Positions 8,436 to 17,221 are shown, counted from the stretch's first letter. The stretch is DNA of 38,409 nt from Prevotella sp. UBA6447 (GCA_002437115.1 DJOD01000022.1:1-38409); one strand, 5' to 3'. Notes: generated by a model from the letters alone, not told the origin. A program made the numbers and translations.

Positions 8436-9752
8436 ATGAAAATAGAAAAGATTCATGCTCGCGAGATCCTCGACTCTCGTGGCAACCCAACAGTGGAAGT
8501 GGAAGTAACATTGGAAAATGGTGTCATGGGACGCGCCAGCGTGCCCTCTGGTGCTTCTACTGGTGAGAACGAGGCCTTGGAGCTTCGCGACGGTGACAAG
8601 GGTCGTTTCCTCGGAAAGGGTGTTTTGAAGGCCGTTGCCAACGTCAACGACGTGATTGCCCCCGCCCTGAAGGGATGGGACGTGTTCGACCAGCGCGGCC
8701 TTGACTATAAGATGCTGGAGCTTGACGGCACACCTACTAAGAGCAAGCTCGGTGCCAACGCTATCCTTGGCGTGTCACTCGCTGCTGCCCACACGGCTGC
8801 TGCTGCTTTGCATATGCCTCTCTATCGCTATATCGGTGGTAGCAACAGCTACACAATGCCTATTCCTATGATGAACATCATCAATGGTGGTGCTCACTCT
8901 TCTGCTCCTATCGCTTTCCAGGAGTTCATGATCCAGCCTCGTTCTGCCAAGAGCGAGAAGGAAGCTATTCGCTGCGGCGCTGAGGTGTTCCACGCCCTGG
9001 GCAAGCTGCTGAAGAAGCGCGGTCTCTCTACCGCTGTAGGTGACGAGGGTGGCTACGCTCCCGCACTCAACGGCATCGACGACGCTCTCGAGAGCATCTG
9101 CCAGGCTGTGAAGGACGCTGGCTACGAGCCTGGCAAGGACGTGACCATCGCCATGGACTGCGCCGCTTCTGAGTTCGCTACACTGAAGGACGGCAAGTAC
9201 TACTACAACTACAAGCAGCTCAACAACGGCATGCCTAAGGATCCCAACGGCAAGGAGCTCGACGACGAGGGCCAGATCGCATTCCTCGAGGAGCTCTGCA
9301 ACAAGTATCCTATCGCCTCTATCGAGGACGGCCTTGACGAGAACGACTGGGAAGGCTGGCAGAAGCTCACCGCTAAGCTGGGCGACAAGGTTCAGCTCGT
9401 CGGTGACGACCTCTTCGTGACCAACACCAAGTTCCTGGAGAAGGGCATCAAGCTGCATGCTGCTAACGCCATCCTGATCAAGGTGAACCAGATCGGTTCA
9501 CTGACCGAGACTCTGGAGGCCATCGAGATGGCTCATCGTCACGGTTACAACACTGTCACCTCTCACCGTTCAGGCGAGACTGAGGACACCACCATCGCCG
9601 ACATCGCAGTGGCTACCAACAGCGGTCAGATCAAGACGGGTTCTATGAGCCGCACAGACCGTATGGCCAAGTACAACCAGCTCATCCGCATCGAGGAAGA
9701 GCTCGGCACCGAGGCTGTCTATGGCTTCGAGCGTCTGGATCGTTCTCTCTAA
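8436..9752 (+). CDS. eno: Enolase
   Basis: Enolase interconverts 2-phosphoglycerate and phosphoenolpyruvate in glycolysis. At 438 residues the length is standard and the sequence is highly conserved. Visible landmarks are ARQ-like AREILDSRGNPTVEVEV at the N-terminus, the GGAHSSAPIAFQEFMI block, DEGGYAP, the magnesium-binding acids in AMDCAASEF, SIEDGLDENDW and VGDDLFVTN, the catalytic lysine in ILIKVNQIG, and SHRSGETED. Codon use differs from its neighbours, with many T-ending codons for Ala, Ser and Pro, as expected for a very highly expressed gene rather than for transfer. It has its own promoter and a strong terminator, so it is a single-gene unit. Confidence 0.98.
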   Translation: MKIEKIHAREILDSRGNPTVEVEVTLENGVMGRASVPSGASTGENEALELRDGDKGRFLGKGVLKAVANVNDVIAPALKGWDVFDQRGLDYKMLELDGTPTKSKLGANAILGVSLAAAHTAAAALHMPLYRYIGGSNSYTMPIPMMNIINGGAHSSAPIAFQEFMIQPRSAKSEKEAIRCGAEVFHALGKLLKKRGLSTAVGDEGGYAPALNGIDDALESICQAVKDAGYEPGKDVTIAMDCAASEFATLKDGKYYYNYKQLNNGMPKDPNGKELDDEGQIAFLEELCNKYPIASIEDGLDENDWEGWQKLTAKLGDKVQLVGDDLFVTNTKFLEKGIKLHAANAILIKVNQIGSLTETLEAIEMAHRHGYNTVTSHRSGETEDTTIADIAVATNSGQIKTGSMSRTDRMAKYNQLIRIEEELGTEAVYGFERLDRSL

Positions 9753-9778
9753 TAGAGACTATTCAAAACCATCATATT

Positions 9779-9814
9779 AGCCCACACAGGTCAACAGCCT
9801 GTGTGGGCTTTTTG
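9779..9814 (+). terminator. eno intrinsic terminator
   Basis: A 12-bp perfect stem, AGCCCACACAGG with CCTGTGTGGGCT (9779-9790 and 9798-9809), has a 7-nt loop and runs into TTTTTG. It lies 27 bp after the eno stop. It closely resembles the terminator of the GH78 gene at 16988. Confidence 0.9.
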
Positions 9815-9825
9815 TTTGGATGGTC

Positions 9826-9868
9826 GCAAAAGTGGTGGCTGCAAAGTGGTGGTTGCAAAGTGGCGACC
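9826..9868. repeat. Three short tandem repeats of about 14 bp
   Basis: Three imperfect units beginning GCAAA(A)GTGG follow one another at 9826-9840, 9841-9854 and 9855-9868. They lie between the eno terminator and the 3' end of the convergent regulator gene. No role is evident. Confidence 0.6.
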
Positions 9869-9874
9869 GCATCG

Positions 9875-12844
9875 TCAGGGCTCTGGCGACGGCTCCGTTC
9901 CCGCCTTTTCTTGTTGCTTTTCTTCCTGCCTCCTGCCTTTTCCCATATACTCGCTTGGCGTCACTCCGATGTCTTTCTTGAAGCACGTGGCAAAGTACTT
10001 GGGATTGGCGTATCCAACGCGCGCTGCCAGCTCGGCGATGCGTATGCCGGGGTTCTCGGCCAGTATCTGGCAGGCGGCCTTCATGCGTATGTCACGTATG
10101 AACGACGTCGAGTCCTTGCCCGTCAGGGTCTTGAGCTTGCGGTAGAGCGTGGCGTGCGAGGCCCCCACCTCATCCATCATGTCGCGATGCGTGTAGTTTT
10201 CGTCAGCGATGTGCCGGTTGACCGATTCGGCGCACTTACGCAGAAACTCCCTGTCGGTCAAGGCCATCTCGCGCGCCTTGGTCACAGCCTCTTGCATGGC
10301 CCAGTCGTCTTCAGGCTTTCCCAATTGGTAGAGCGTGTCAATCAGCTTGTCTGTCTGGCTGACCATCATGAAGACCGATGCTTGCAGGGCAGGCCTGACA
10401 CGCTGTTGCAGGTCATGTGCCAGGCTGCTGATTAGTGTGGCAGGTGTCATAAACTCATGAATGACGCGTGTGTAAAACTGCGTCATCTTACTATATTGCT
10501 CGTTGAGGTTACGCTTTTCCCAAGCTGCCATTTCCAGTTGTTTCTTGATGCGCCTGTGCTTAGCCCTGTTGCGCGCTACGAACAAGGCAATAGCTATGAG
10601 CACTATGGCGTAGGTTCCCTTGGCCCACCACCGCCACCACCACGGCTGCAATATTTCGAATGTCATGGTCTGCACCGCATCATCGTTGCCTTGCCATGGC
10701 TCGTACACTCCATAGTACAAGACATATTTTCCTGGTGGCAGATGATGATAGCGTATGTGGTTGTCGCCCATGTCGGTCTGTTGGAAATCGTTGTCCACCC
10801 CTTCAAGCTTGTAAGTGTAACATACCGACGATTCATCGCCATAATCAAAAGTGGTAAAAGATACAGAGAAGGAGTTTTGCCTATGGTTGAGCCGGATGCC
10901 CCCATCGACTATGCGGTCGTAAAGGCTCTCCCCGCCGACCTCAATGTCTGTGATGACCGCTTGTCTTTTATACCGCCGGCCGAGGCCTGCCGGAGTTACC
11001 CTGACAAGCTGATGCTGGTTGACGATGCAGATGGTGCCATCGGCAAGGCGCGAACTCATGGCGTTGCCAAAATAATGGGTTGGCAATCCGTCTTGCCTCG
11101 TATAGATGTGTTGGAATCTCACCTTCCCCTTGCTGTCGAGACGCAGCTGCATGATGCCATGGTTGGTGGTCATCCAGAAGTCGCCGTTGCGGTCCACGTC
11201 CATGCTATGCACGTTGTCACCATTGACACCGTATCGCGCGCTAACTGACATAAAGGCGTCAGCCTTGACGTCATATTGCAGCAATCCCGGTTCGCTGGTG
11301 GTGGCCCATGTGCGCCCCGCCGGGTCTCTCACGATGCGATAGATACCGCCTATCTGATAAGGTCCATCGGACGAATGATGGTCAGTCAGGACGCTTGCCT
11401 TGACGGGTTGTGGCGTTCCACGCACGCCGACGTGTGTGTAAAGCGTAAGCCGCGCCTTGCCCAGGTCATCACCATGTAGCCTCACACGAGCAATGCCCCC
11501 CACAAGGCCGAGCCATAGCTCGGCATCACTGGTGCGGCTTATCGCAAGGATGTGCGTATTACGTATGTCGGTCGAGCCTATATGGGTGACAAGCCGACCT
11601 TTCCGCAAGTCTGGCGAGACAAGATACAGGCCATGCCATGAGGCCATGAGCATGTGTCCGGAAGACAGCGTGGCCAGCGCATAGCAGTCGTTGTGACGAA
11701 GCCATGGCGTTTTTCCCACCGCCAAGTGCCTCTCCAGCATGTTGTCGCGGTAGACATAGACGCCATCTGCTATCGTGCCGATGAAGTGCCGTCCCGTAGG
11801 GTCTTCATAGATGCAGTTGATGTCGCGGTGACGAGCCAGCAATGTCGTATCGGGCCAGTGCTTGATGTCCAGTTGCGACATAAGCGCACACGTGCGACGC
11901 AAGAACGAGGGATGTTCGGTGCGCAAGGGCACGCTGCCCTGATGATGGAGCCATATACCCTCACCATCGGTTGCCGCCCAGATATTGCCCATTCTGTCCT
12001 CAAAGAGGTCCGCCACCACCTTGCCGTCCAGATACATGGCGCGCGTGCCATCATCACCCAACTTCATGACACCCTTGTCAGATCCAACGTACAGGCATCG
12101 CTGCTTGCCGCTGTAAAGCAACGAGTGGATGTTGATATGCCTGAAACCGTCTATCGTTTGCAGTCTCTTGCCGTCGTACCGATACAGTCCGTTGCCGTTG
12201 GTACCGATGAAAACCAGATTGCCAGGTCCCACTACGACCGCCTTAGGGCTGATGCCCTCCGTTCCGTGCAACCGCTTGCAGTGTCTGCCGTCTGCCGATA
12301 TACGGAAAGCGCCATTGGCAGCCGTGACCAGCACTCCCTGTCCAGGCATGCGCGCAATGTCCAATATGGGTCCAACCGGCATGCCACCTTGCCGGCTGCA
12401 ATGCCCACCGGGGCTCATGCGAAACAGGCCTCCTCCAGTGCCTATCCACAGCGTCTGCCCATCAACACAAAGGGCACCGATGAAGTCATTGCCCTTGAAG
12501 TGCCGCGAGGTGACAAGGCGGGAGCGGCACGAGTAGACGTTGAGTCCAAAAAACGAGCCGGCAAAGACGTGTCCGCGCCCATCGGCACACAGGCTGCGAA
12601 TATCGCACGAGCTGAAGCCATGAGGCCGCTTCATGTCATTGCGATACGACTTCATGCTGTAACCATCATAGCGCACCAGCGCGAGCCTTGTGCCAAACCA
12701 CATGAAGCCATCGGCATCTTGAGTGACCGATGTGGTCTCTTCACAGGGCAAATCGTCTATGTGCAACCAACGTTCCTGTGCGCACAACGGCATGAAAGCG
12801 CACAGGCATACAAGCAGCAAGCAACGCGTGTAGTAGATGTTCAT
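9875..12844 (-). CDS. Propeller sensor regulator with degenerate HisKA segment and AraC DNA-binding domain
   Basis: The 989-residue protein has the layout of a Bacteroidetes hybrid two-component sensor at both ends but not in the middle. A signal peptide (residues 1-22) is followed by two-component-regulator propeller repeats, for example DADGFMWFGTRLALVRYDGY and NGDFWMTTNHGIMQLRL. Next come a Y_Y_Y domain near 650-720 and a membrane helix near 740-760. The cytoplasmic part has a HisKA-like segment, FYTRVIHEFMTP with His796, and then passes almost directly to an AraC-type double helix-turn-helix (about 868-975, ending GYANPKYFATCFKKDIGVTPSEYM). No HATPase_c or receiver domain is present. It probably senses a periplasmic glycan fragment and acts on the divergent GH78 gene; that target is inferred from position. 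Confidence 0.85.
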   Translation of the reverse strand: MNIYYTRCLLLVCLCAFMPLCAQERWLHIDDLPCEETTSVTQDADGFMWFGTRLALVRYDGYSMKSYRNDMKRPHGFSSCDIRSLCADGRGHVFAGSFFGLNVYSCRSRLVTSRHFKGNDFIGALCVDGQTLWIGTGGGLFRMSPGGHCSRQGGMPVGPILDIARMPGQGVLVTAANGAFRISADGRHCKRLHGTEGISPKAVVVGPGNLVFIGTNGNGLYRYDGKRLQTIDGFRHINIHSLLYSGKQRCLYVGSDKGVMKLGDDGTRAMYLDGKVVADLFEDRMGNIWAATDGEGIWLHHQGSVPLRTEHPSFLRRTCALMSQLDIKHWPDTTLLARHRDINCIYEDPTGRHFIGTIADGVYVYRDNMLERHLAVGKTPWLRHNDCYALATLSSGHMLMASWHGLYLVSPDLRKGRLVTHIGSTDIRNTHILAISRTSDAELWLGLVGGIARVRLHGDDLGKARLTLYTHVGVRGTPQPVKASVLTDHHSSDGPYQIGGIYRIVRDPAGRTWATTSEPGLLQYDVKADAFMSVSARYGVNGDNVHSMDVDRNGDFWMTTNHGIMQLRLDSKGKVRFQHIYTRQDGLPTHYFGNAMSSRLADGTICIVNQHQLVRVTPAGLGRRYKRQAVITDIEVGGESLYDRIVDGGIRLNHRQNSFSVSFTTFDYGDESSVCYTYKLEGVDNDFQQTDMGDNHIRYHHLPPGKYVLYYGVYEPWQGNDDAVQTMTFEILQPWWWRWWAKGTYAIVLIAIALFVARNRAKHRRIKKQLEMAAWEKRNLNEQYSKMTQFYTRVIHEFMTPATLISSLAHDLQQRVRPALQASVFMMVSQTDKLIDTLYQLGKPEDDWAMQEAVTKAREMALTDREFLRKCAESVNRHIADENYTHRDMMDEVGASHATLYRKLKTLTGKDSTSFIRDIRMKAACQILAENPGIRIAELAARVGYANPKYFATCFKKDIGVTPSEYMGKGRRQEEKQQEKAGTEPSPEP

Positions 12845-12848
12845 ATTG

Positions 12849-12856
12849 CAAATGTA
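12849..12856 (-). promoter_or_regulatory. Possible -7 element of the regulator gene
   Basis: On the minus strand TACATTTG matches TAnnTTTG, but it lies only 4 bp from the ATG at 12844. Used as a promoter, it would give a nearly leaderless message or start inside the gene. No good -33 partner is seen. Tentative. Confidence 0.3.
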
Positions 12857-12923
12857 GGCAAAATTTGTTCAATTTGGGTTTGCCGACAGGTATAAAATGT
12901 TTCGTTTTTGGCCTTAGAACTCA

Positions 12924-12943
12924 TTTTGAACACTTTTGAACAC
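12924..12943. promoter_or_regulatory. Tandem TTTTGAACAC repeat, candidate regulator site
   Basis: Two identical 10-bp units, TTTTGAACAC, abut at 12924-12933 and 12934-12943. They end 31 bp before the -7 box of the GH78 gene. A third core copy, TTGAACA in the opposite orientation, lies at 12866-12872 near the divergent regulator start. Direct repeats in this position are typical of AraC-family activator sites. Binding by the adjacent regulator is inferred. Confidence 0.45.
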
Positions 12944-12974
12944 AGATTTATCCCCATTGAAGCAAGGACGTGCG

Positions 12975-12982
12975 TAAATTTG
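12975..12982 (+). promoter_or_regulatory. -7 promoter element of the GH78 gene
   Basis: TAAATTTG is a perfect TAnnTTTG match, 30 bp before the ATG at 13013. There is no well-spaced TTG partner, which suits a promoter that needs an activator. Confidence 0.6.
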
Positions 12983-13012
12983 CCATCACATATTTCACGC
13001 AAACTAAAAAAC

Positions 13013-16000
13013 ATGAGAACAAGGACAGCAACACTGCTCCTTGCCGCATGGGTGAGCCTGACGGTGCGTGGCGCGTCAGAAATCGTGGAGACCCGCACAC
13101 TCGGCCTGCTCCATCCCATCGGCATAGAGAGCACCCCCAACTTCAGTTGGAAGGTCAAGTCAGACCAACGAGGCTACCGCCAGCAAGCCTATGAGATTAC
13201 AGTAAATGAAGTCGGTGGCGCCACGGTGTGGACAAGCGGCAAGGTGACCAGTTCGCGTCAGGTAGGCGTACGCTACGAGGGACCAGCCTTGAAGAGCCGC
13301 ACTCGCTATGAATGGCACGTGGTGGCTTACGACACTGACGGACAAGCGTCGTCCACAGGAGTGGGAACCTTTGAGACAGCGCTCCTCGACGCGACCGAGT
13401 GGAACGCAGCCAAGTGGATAGCCACCAAGAAGCCCGAGTACAAAGCGAAGGTCGAGATAGTGCCCGAGGGAGGCATGTCAAAAGCTCGCTACCTGAAGCT
13501 CGACGTGCAATCTTCTGGTCCCCATGCCGCCGCTGACCCCAACTACGGATTTGTGCAACTGGCCGAAATGGAGGTCTACGATGCCCAGGGTACCAATGTG
13601 GCGCGCAACGCCACCTTCACCGCCAATCCCTCGTGGGAACTCACCAACTATGGTTGGAGCATCGACTACCTGCACGACGGCATCGTGTCCGGTGGCGCCA
13701 CCAATGGTTTCACCACGCCCCAGAATGTCACCGCCACCACCATCGTGGCCGACCTGGGTGCCGTGACCGACGTGTCGCGCATCGTGCTCTATCCACGCCA
13801 AGACGCCGCTGCAGTGGACAATGCCAAGCAAGCCGCCAACTTCCCAAGCACCTACACACTGTCAGCGGCGGAAACCGACGGCGACTACTCGCCCGTCTAT
13901 GAGGCAAAAGATGCTCAGCCACCTGTCTATCATGATGATCTGAACGTGCCATACATGGGCCGCAACTTCACTGTTGACTCGACGCGCCATGTCGTCTCAG
14001 CACGGCTCTACGCCTCAGCCATCGGCGTCTTTGCCATGCGTCTCAACGGAAAGTCCGTCACGGACAACGTGCTCGAACCGGGCGAGAGTGCGTATGACAA
14101 GCATGTGCTGTACAGCACCTATGACGTGACGAACCTGCTTGTGGAAGGGCGCAACACGCTTCTGGCGCAAGTGGCGGGCGGCATTGCCAACATGAGCAAG
14201 ATGCCCGACCGCTTCGTGAAACCCGAACTGGCCTCGAATGCCGCCACCACATCGCTGCGCGCACTGCTCTATGTGCGTTACGACGACGGCACCGAGCAGT
14301 GCGTGCCCACCGATGCCGAGTGGGGCACACACGCCTCACCCACCACGGGCAGCAACTGGTATGGCGGAGAAGACTATGACGCACGCCTGTTGCCCGACGA
14401 TGTCTACGCTCCAGGCTACGACGTGAGCGCATGGGAACGGTGCCAGGAGGTGCAACCCACTTTTTGCGCCCCCAGCGTCTCAGCCAACACCTTACCCATC
14501 GGACAGATGCAGGCGCGCGAGTACGAGCCCCTGCGCGTGGTGGAGAGCTGGCCGGCCGTGAGCGTCACGCGCAACGCCGCCGGCAACTACCTCGTCGATT
14601 TCGGCCAAAACTTCGCCGGCACCTATGCCTTCACCCTGAAGGCTCCCGCCGGCACAAAGATAACCCTCTACGACTCAGAGCTGCAGGAGAATGGCGCCTG
14701 TAAGTTTGAGTACATGTACCAACCCAACGGAGCCTCCAACGCCACGCTTGACACCTACGTCTTCAGAGGCGACGAGGATGGCGAGATCTGGGGTCCCGAG
14801 TTTATGTACCACGGCTTCCGTTACCTGGAGGTGAGCGGCCTCGACGAGGCTCCTGACCCAACATGCTTCGTGGCCAAGCGCATCCGTTGCACGATGGATG
14901 TGGCCGGCAGTTTCCACACCAGCAACACGTTGCTCAATGACATCCACTCCATCTGCTACCGTGGCATGGAGAGCCAGCTCTACAATACCGTGACCGACTG
15001 CCCACACCGTGAGAAGCTGGGCTGGCTCGACGTGCCCAACATGATGTACCAGTCGCTGTCATACAACTTCGATGTCAAGTCGCTGCTCTCGAAGGTTGTC
15101 ATGGACGCTTTCGACTCACAGGGAGCCAACCACTATGTGCCCAGCACCGTGCCCCACTTCATGCGCGCATACGATGACGACCTCAACTGGGGTGGAGCTG
15201 CCATCACCATTCCCTGGCGACACTACAAGTTGTATGGCGACACGGAACTGATGACGCGCTACTACGACCAGATGAAGTCGCTGATGGACTACTACTCATC
15301 GCTCGCCGACAACCATATCATCCGCAATTACAGCGCCCTGTCCGACTGGGGGCAGGAGACCAGCGGCCTGGCTCAGCCCACATCAACGCCGTTCACGCTC
15401 ACCTGCACCTATTATTATCTGCTCAACGCGATGTCGGAGGTGGCTAACACTCTCGGACATCCCACTGACGCCGAGCGCTGGACAGCGGAGGCCTCTGAGG
15501 TGAAGAAAGCCTTCAACGCCCGCTTCTTCAGCAATGGTGTCTACGAGCACGGCAACCAGGCCAACTACGGCATGGCGCTCTACTACGGCCTTGTCGACGA
15601 TGCCGACGTGCCCGCAGTGGCTCAAGCCTTGGCCAAGGCGGTCAAGGAGAGCGGCTACTGCATCAAGACGGGTGAGATAGGTTTGCGCCCCACGCTCATG
15701 TCGCTGGCCGAGCATGGCTACAATGACGTGGTGTATCGCATGGCCAACAAGACCACCTATCCCAGTTACGGCTATTGGGTCAAGCAAGGCGCCACCACAT
15801 CGCTCGAATACTGGGACATGTCGCTCAGCCAGAACCATTGCATGATGGACCATATCGAGGAGTGGTTTTACGCGCAGCTCGGTGGCATCAGCGATGCGGG
15901 CGGCGGCTATGAGACCATACGTGTGGCACCCTGGATACCCGCCGACATGGCAGAGGCCGACATAGCCACGATGACACCACGCGGACGCGTGTCTGTGGCA

Positions 16001-16957
16001 TGGCAGCGCACTTCACAGACTACCACCTACCGCCTCGCCGTACCAGCCGGGGCAACCGCCTTGGTGACGTTGCCCATCGTTCGCGGCAAGCAACTGCAAG
16101 AAGGACATGTGGCCCTGGAAAGCGTGGAGGGTGTGTCCGACGTGCAGTATGCCGACACACTCGTCACCTTCACCTTGGGCAGCGGCGACTATGAGTTCAC
16201 GTTTGACGGCAGTACGCTTGAGGAGCCGCAGGAAGACCCCGACAAGCCCCAGGGCGAGGAAGTGACAGCACAATACTTGCTCAATCCGGGCTTTGAGGAG
16301 AAAAACACGGGTGTCGTGCCCTGGGCTCCCGCTCATTGGACGTTGTCATTTCCCGACACCAATGGGTCGTGGGGAGCCTTGAGCACCAGCGACCAGCGCA
16401 ACGTGAACCCCACGGAGGGCAGGTATGACTGGCACATATGGTACAACAATGATTATGTGTCGGTGCGCCTGTCGCAGACGGTCAGCCTGCCTGCCGGCAA
16501 CTACAATCTGTATGGTGACCTGCGCTGCGTGGACAACCAGGCCATCACCGGCAACCAGCGTCTCTTCGCTGTGGTGGGAACAGAACAGAATGCCTCCGCC
16601 ATCTACTCGGATCCGTACAATAGCGACCAAACCGTCAACATCAACGTGAATGACAACGAGAACCTGCAAAACTGGCGCACACTGAGCCTGGCCTTCTCCT
16701 TGCCCGAGGACGCTACGGTCTCCCTCGGCTATGACTGTCCTGCCACAGATGGGGCAACCTCAATGGGTGGCTTTCAGGTAGACAATGTACGATTGTTCAA
16801 CCTGAAAACAGAAACGAAAGTGGCAAGCCCCGCGCCCCCGGTTCCCCAGTCCGTGAGCTATTACACGCTCACAGGCATACGGTTGCCATCGCCACAAGCC
16901 AGGCAGCCTATCATTCGCACCCAAGGCGGCATAAGCACGAAAGTATTGCTCAAGTAG
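13013..16957 (+). CDS. Secreted GH78 alpha-L-rhamnosidase with accessory binding-type domains
   Basis: This 1314-residue exported enzyme should release terminal alpha-L-rhamnose from pectin or other glycans. A signal peptide (MRTRTATLLLAAWVSLTVRGAS) is followed by the fibronectin-like N-domain. A discoidin (F5/8 type C)-like module at about 156-300 is inserted between AAKWI and the beta-sandwich region. The (alpha/alpha)6 catalytic domain carries DCPHREKLGW with Asp662 and Glu667, and Glu932 in SLEYWD; these correspond to the catalytic acids known in GH78. A C-terminal domain at about 1085-1275 looks carbohydrate-binding. The protein ends with a short YYTLTGIRLPSP...GGISTKVLLK tail, like the sorting tails of Prevotella exported proteins. 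I chose 13013 over the in-frame codon at 12908 because of the signal peptide and the promoter box at 12975. Confidence 0.93.
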   Translation: MRTRTATLLLAAWVSLTVRGASEIVETRTLGLLHPIGIESTPNFSWKVKSDQRGYRQQAYEITVNEVGGATVWTSGKVTSSRQVGVRYEGPALKSRTRYEWHVVAYDTDGQASSTGVGTFETALLDATEWNAAKWIATKKPEYKAKVEIVPEGGMSKARYLKLDVQSSGPHAAADPNYGFVQLAEMEVYDAQGTNVARNATFTANPSWELTNYGWSIDYLHDGIVSGGATNGFTTPQNVTATTIVADLGAVTDVSRIVLYPRQDAAAVDNAKQAANFPSTYTLSAAETDGDYSPVYEAKDAQPPVYHDDLNVPYMGRNFTVDSTRHVVSARLYASAIGVFAMRLNGKSVTDNVLEPGESAYDKHVLYSTYDVTNLLVEGRNTLLAQVAGGIANMSKMPDRFVKPELASNAATTSLRALLYVRYDDGTEQCVPTDAEWGTHASPTTGSNWYGGEDYDARLLPDDVYAPGYDVSAWERCQEVQPTFCAPSVSANTLPIGQMQAREYEPLRVVESWPAVSVTRNAAGNYLVDFGQNFAGTYAFTLKAPAGTKITLYDSELQENGACKFEYMYQPNGASNATLDTYVFRGDEDGEIWGPEFMYHGFRYLEVSGLDEAPDPTCFVAKRIRCTMDVAGSFHTSNTLLNDIHSICYRGMESQLYNTVTDCPHREKLGWLDVPNMMYQSLSYNFDVKSLLSKVVMDAFDSQGANHYVPSTVPHFMRAYDDDLNWGGAAITIPWRHYKLYGDTELMTRYYDQMKSLMDYYSSLADNHIIRNYSALSDWGQETSGLAQPTSTPFTLTCTYYYLLNAMSEVANTLGHPTDAERWTAEASEVKKAFNARFFSNGVYEHGNQANYGMALYYGLVDDADVPAVAQALAKAVKESGYCIKTGEIGLRPTLMSLAEHGYNDVVYRMANKTTYPSYGYWVKQGATTSLEYWDMSLSQNHCMMDHIEEWFYAQLGGISDAGGGYETIRVAPWIPADMAEADIATMTPRGRVSVAWQRTSQTTTYRLAVPAGATALVTLPIVRGKQLQEGHVALESVEGVSDVQYADTLVTFTLGSGDYEFTFDGSTLEEPQEDPDKPQGEEVTAQYLLNPGFEEKNTGVVPWAPAHWTLSFPDTNGSWGALSTSDQRNVNPTEGRYDWHIWYNNDYVSVRLSQTVSLPAGNYNLYGDLRCVDNQAITGNQRLFAVVGTEQNASAIYSDPYNSDQTVNINVNDNENLQNWRTLSLAFSLPEDATVSLGYDCPATDGATSMGGFQVDNVRLFNLKTETKVASPAPPVPQSVSYYTLTGIRLPSPQARQPIIRTQGGISTKVLLK

Positions 16958-16987
16958 CAGGTAGGCTACTCCTGTCACCTATATACC

Positions 16988-17024
16988 ATCCCACACGGGC
17001 CAACCGCCCGTGTGGGATTTCTTT
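16988..17024 (+). terminator. Intrinsic terminator after the GH78 gene
   Basis: A perfect 13-bp stem, ATCCCACACGGGC with GCCCGTGTGGGAT (16988-17000 and 17006-17018), has a CAACC loop and is followed by TTCTTTT. It starts 31 bp after the stop codon. Confidence 0.9.
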
Positions 17025-17046
17025 TGGAAAACACACCTGACAAAAG

Positions 17047-17071
17047 TCAAAAGTCATAGCACAAATATCAA
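17047..17071 (+). promoter_or_regulatory. Candidate rhamnose activator site upstream of rhaD
   Basis: TCAA occurs at 17047-17050 and 17068-17071, exactly 21 bp apart. The downstream half lies within AAATATCAA (17063-17071), which ends 30 bp before the -7 box. The rhaK promoter has the same nine bases at the same distance. This fits an AraC-type activator (RhaR-like) bound on one face of the helix. Confidence 0.5.
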
Positions 17072-17077
17072 TTCTTC

Positions 17078-17109
17078 TTGCGCAAGCTTACGGAGTTTTT
17101 GTAATTTTG
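17078..17109 (+). promoter_or_regulatory. rhaD promoter
   Basis: TTG at 17078-17080 and TAATTTTG at 17102-17109 are separated by 21 bp, matching the Bacteroidetes arrangement. Transcription would begin near 17115, giving a leader of about 105 nt before rhaD. Confidence 0.7.
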
Positions 17110-17115
17110 CAGCAG

Positions 17116-17172
17116 ATGAAGGTGGACTCTAAAAATCACCACCATGACAAAGATAACGTATGGATGGGTTAG
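17116..17172 (+). CDS. Possible 18-codon leader ORF upstream of rhaD
   Basis: An ATG at 17116 opens a frame of 18 codons (MKVDSKNHHHDKDNVWMG) ending at TAG 17170-17172, inside the rhaD leader. It begins almost at the predicted transcription start, so it would be leaderless or nearly so. The leader can also pair AAGGTGG (17119-17125) with CCACCTT (17192-17198). There is no homology evidence; it may be chance. Confidence 0.2.
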   Translation: MKVDSKNHHHDKDNVWMG

Positions 17173-17221
17173 AAAAGCTATTCTTTAGGACCCACCTTAA
17201 ACTAAAAACTATTTCTTGACT

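Noticed and set aside
12908..13012. Upstream in-frame start for the GH78 rhamnosidase
   Set aside because: The extension covers the tandem repeat and the promoter box, and the signal peptide begins at 13013.
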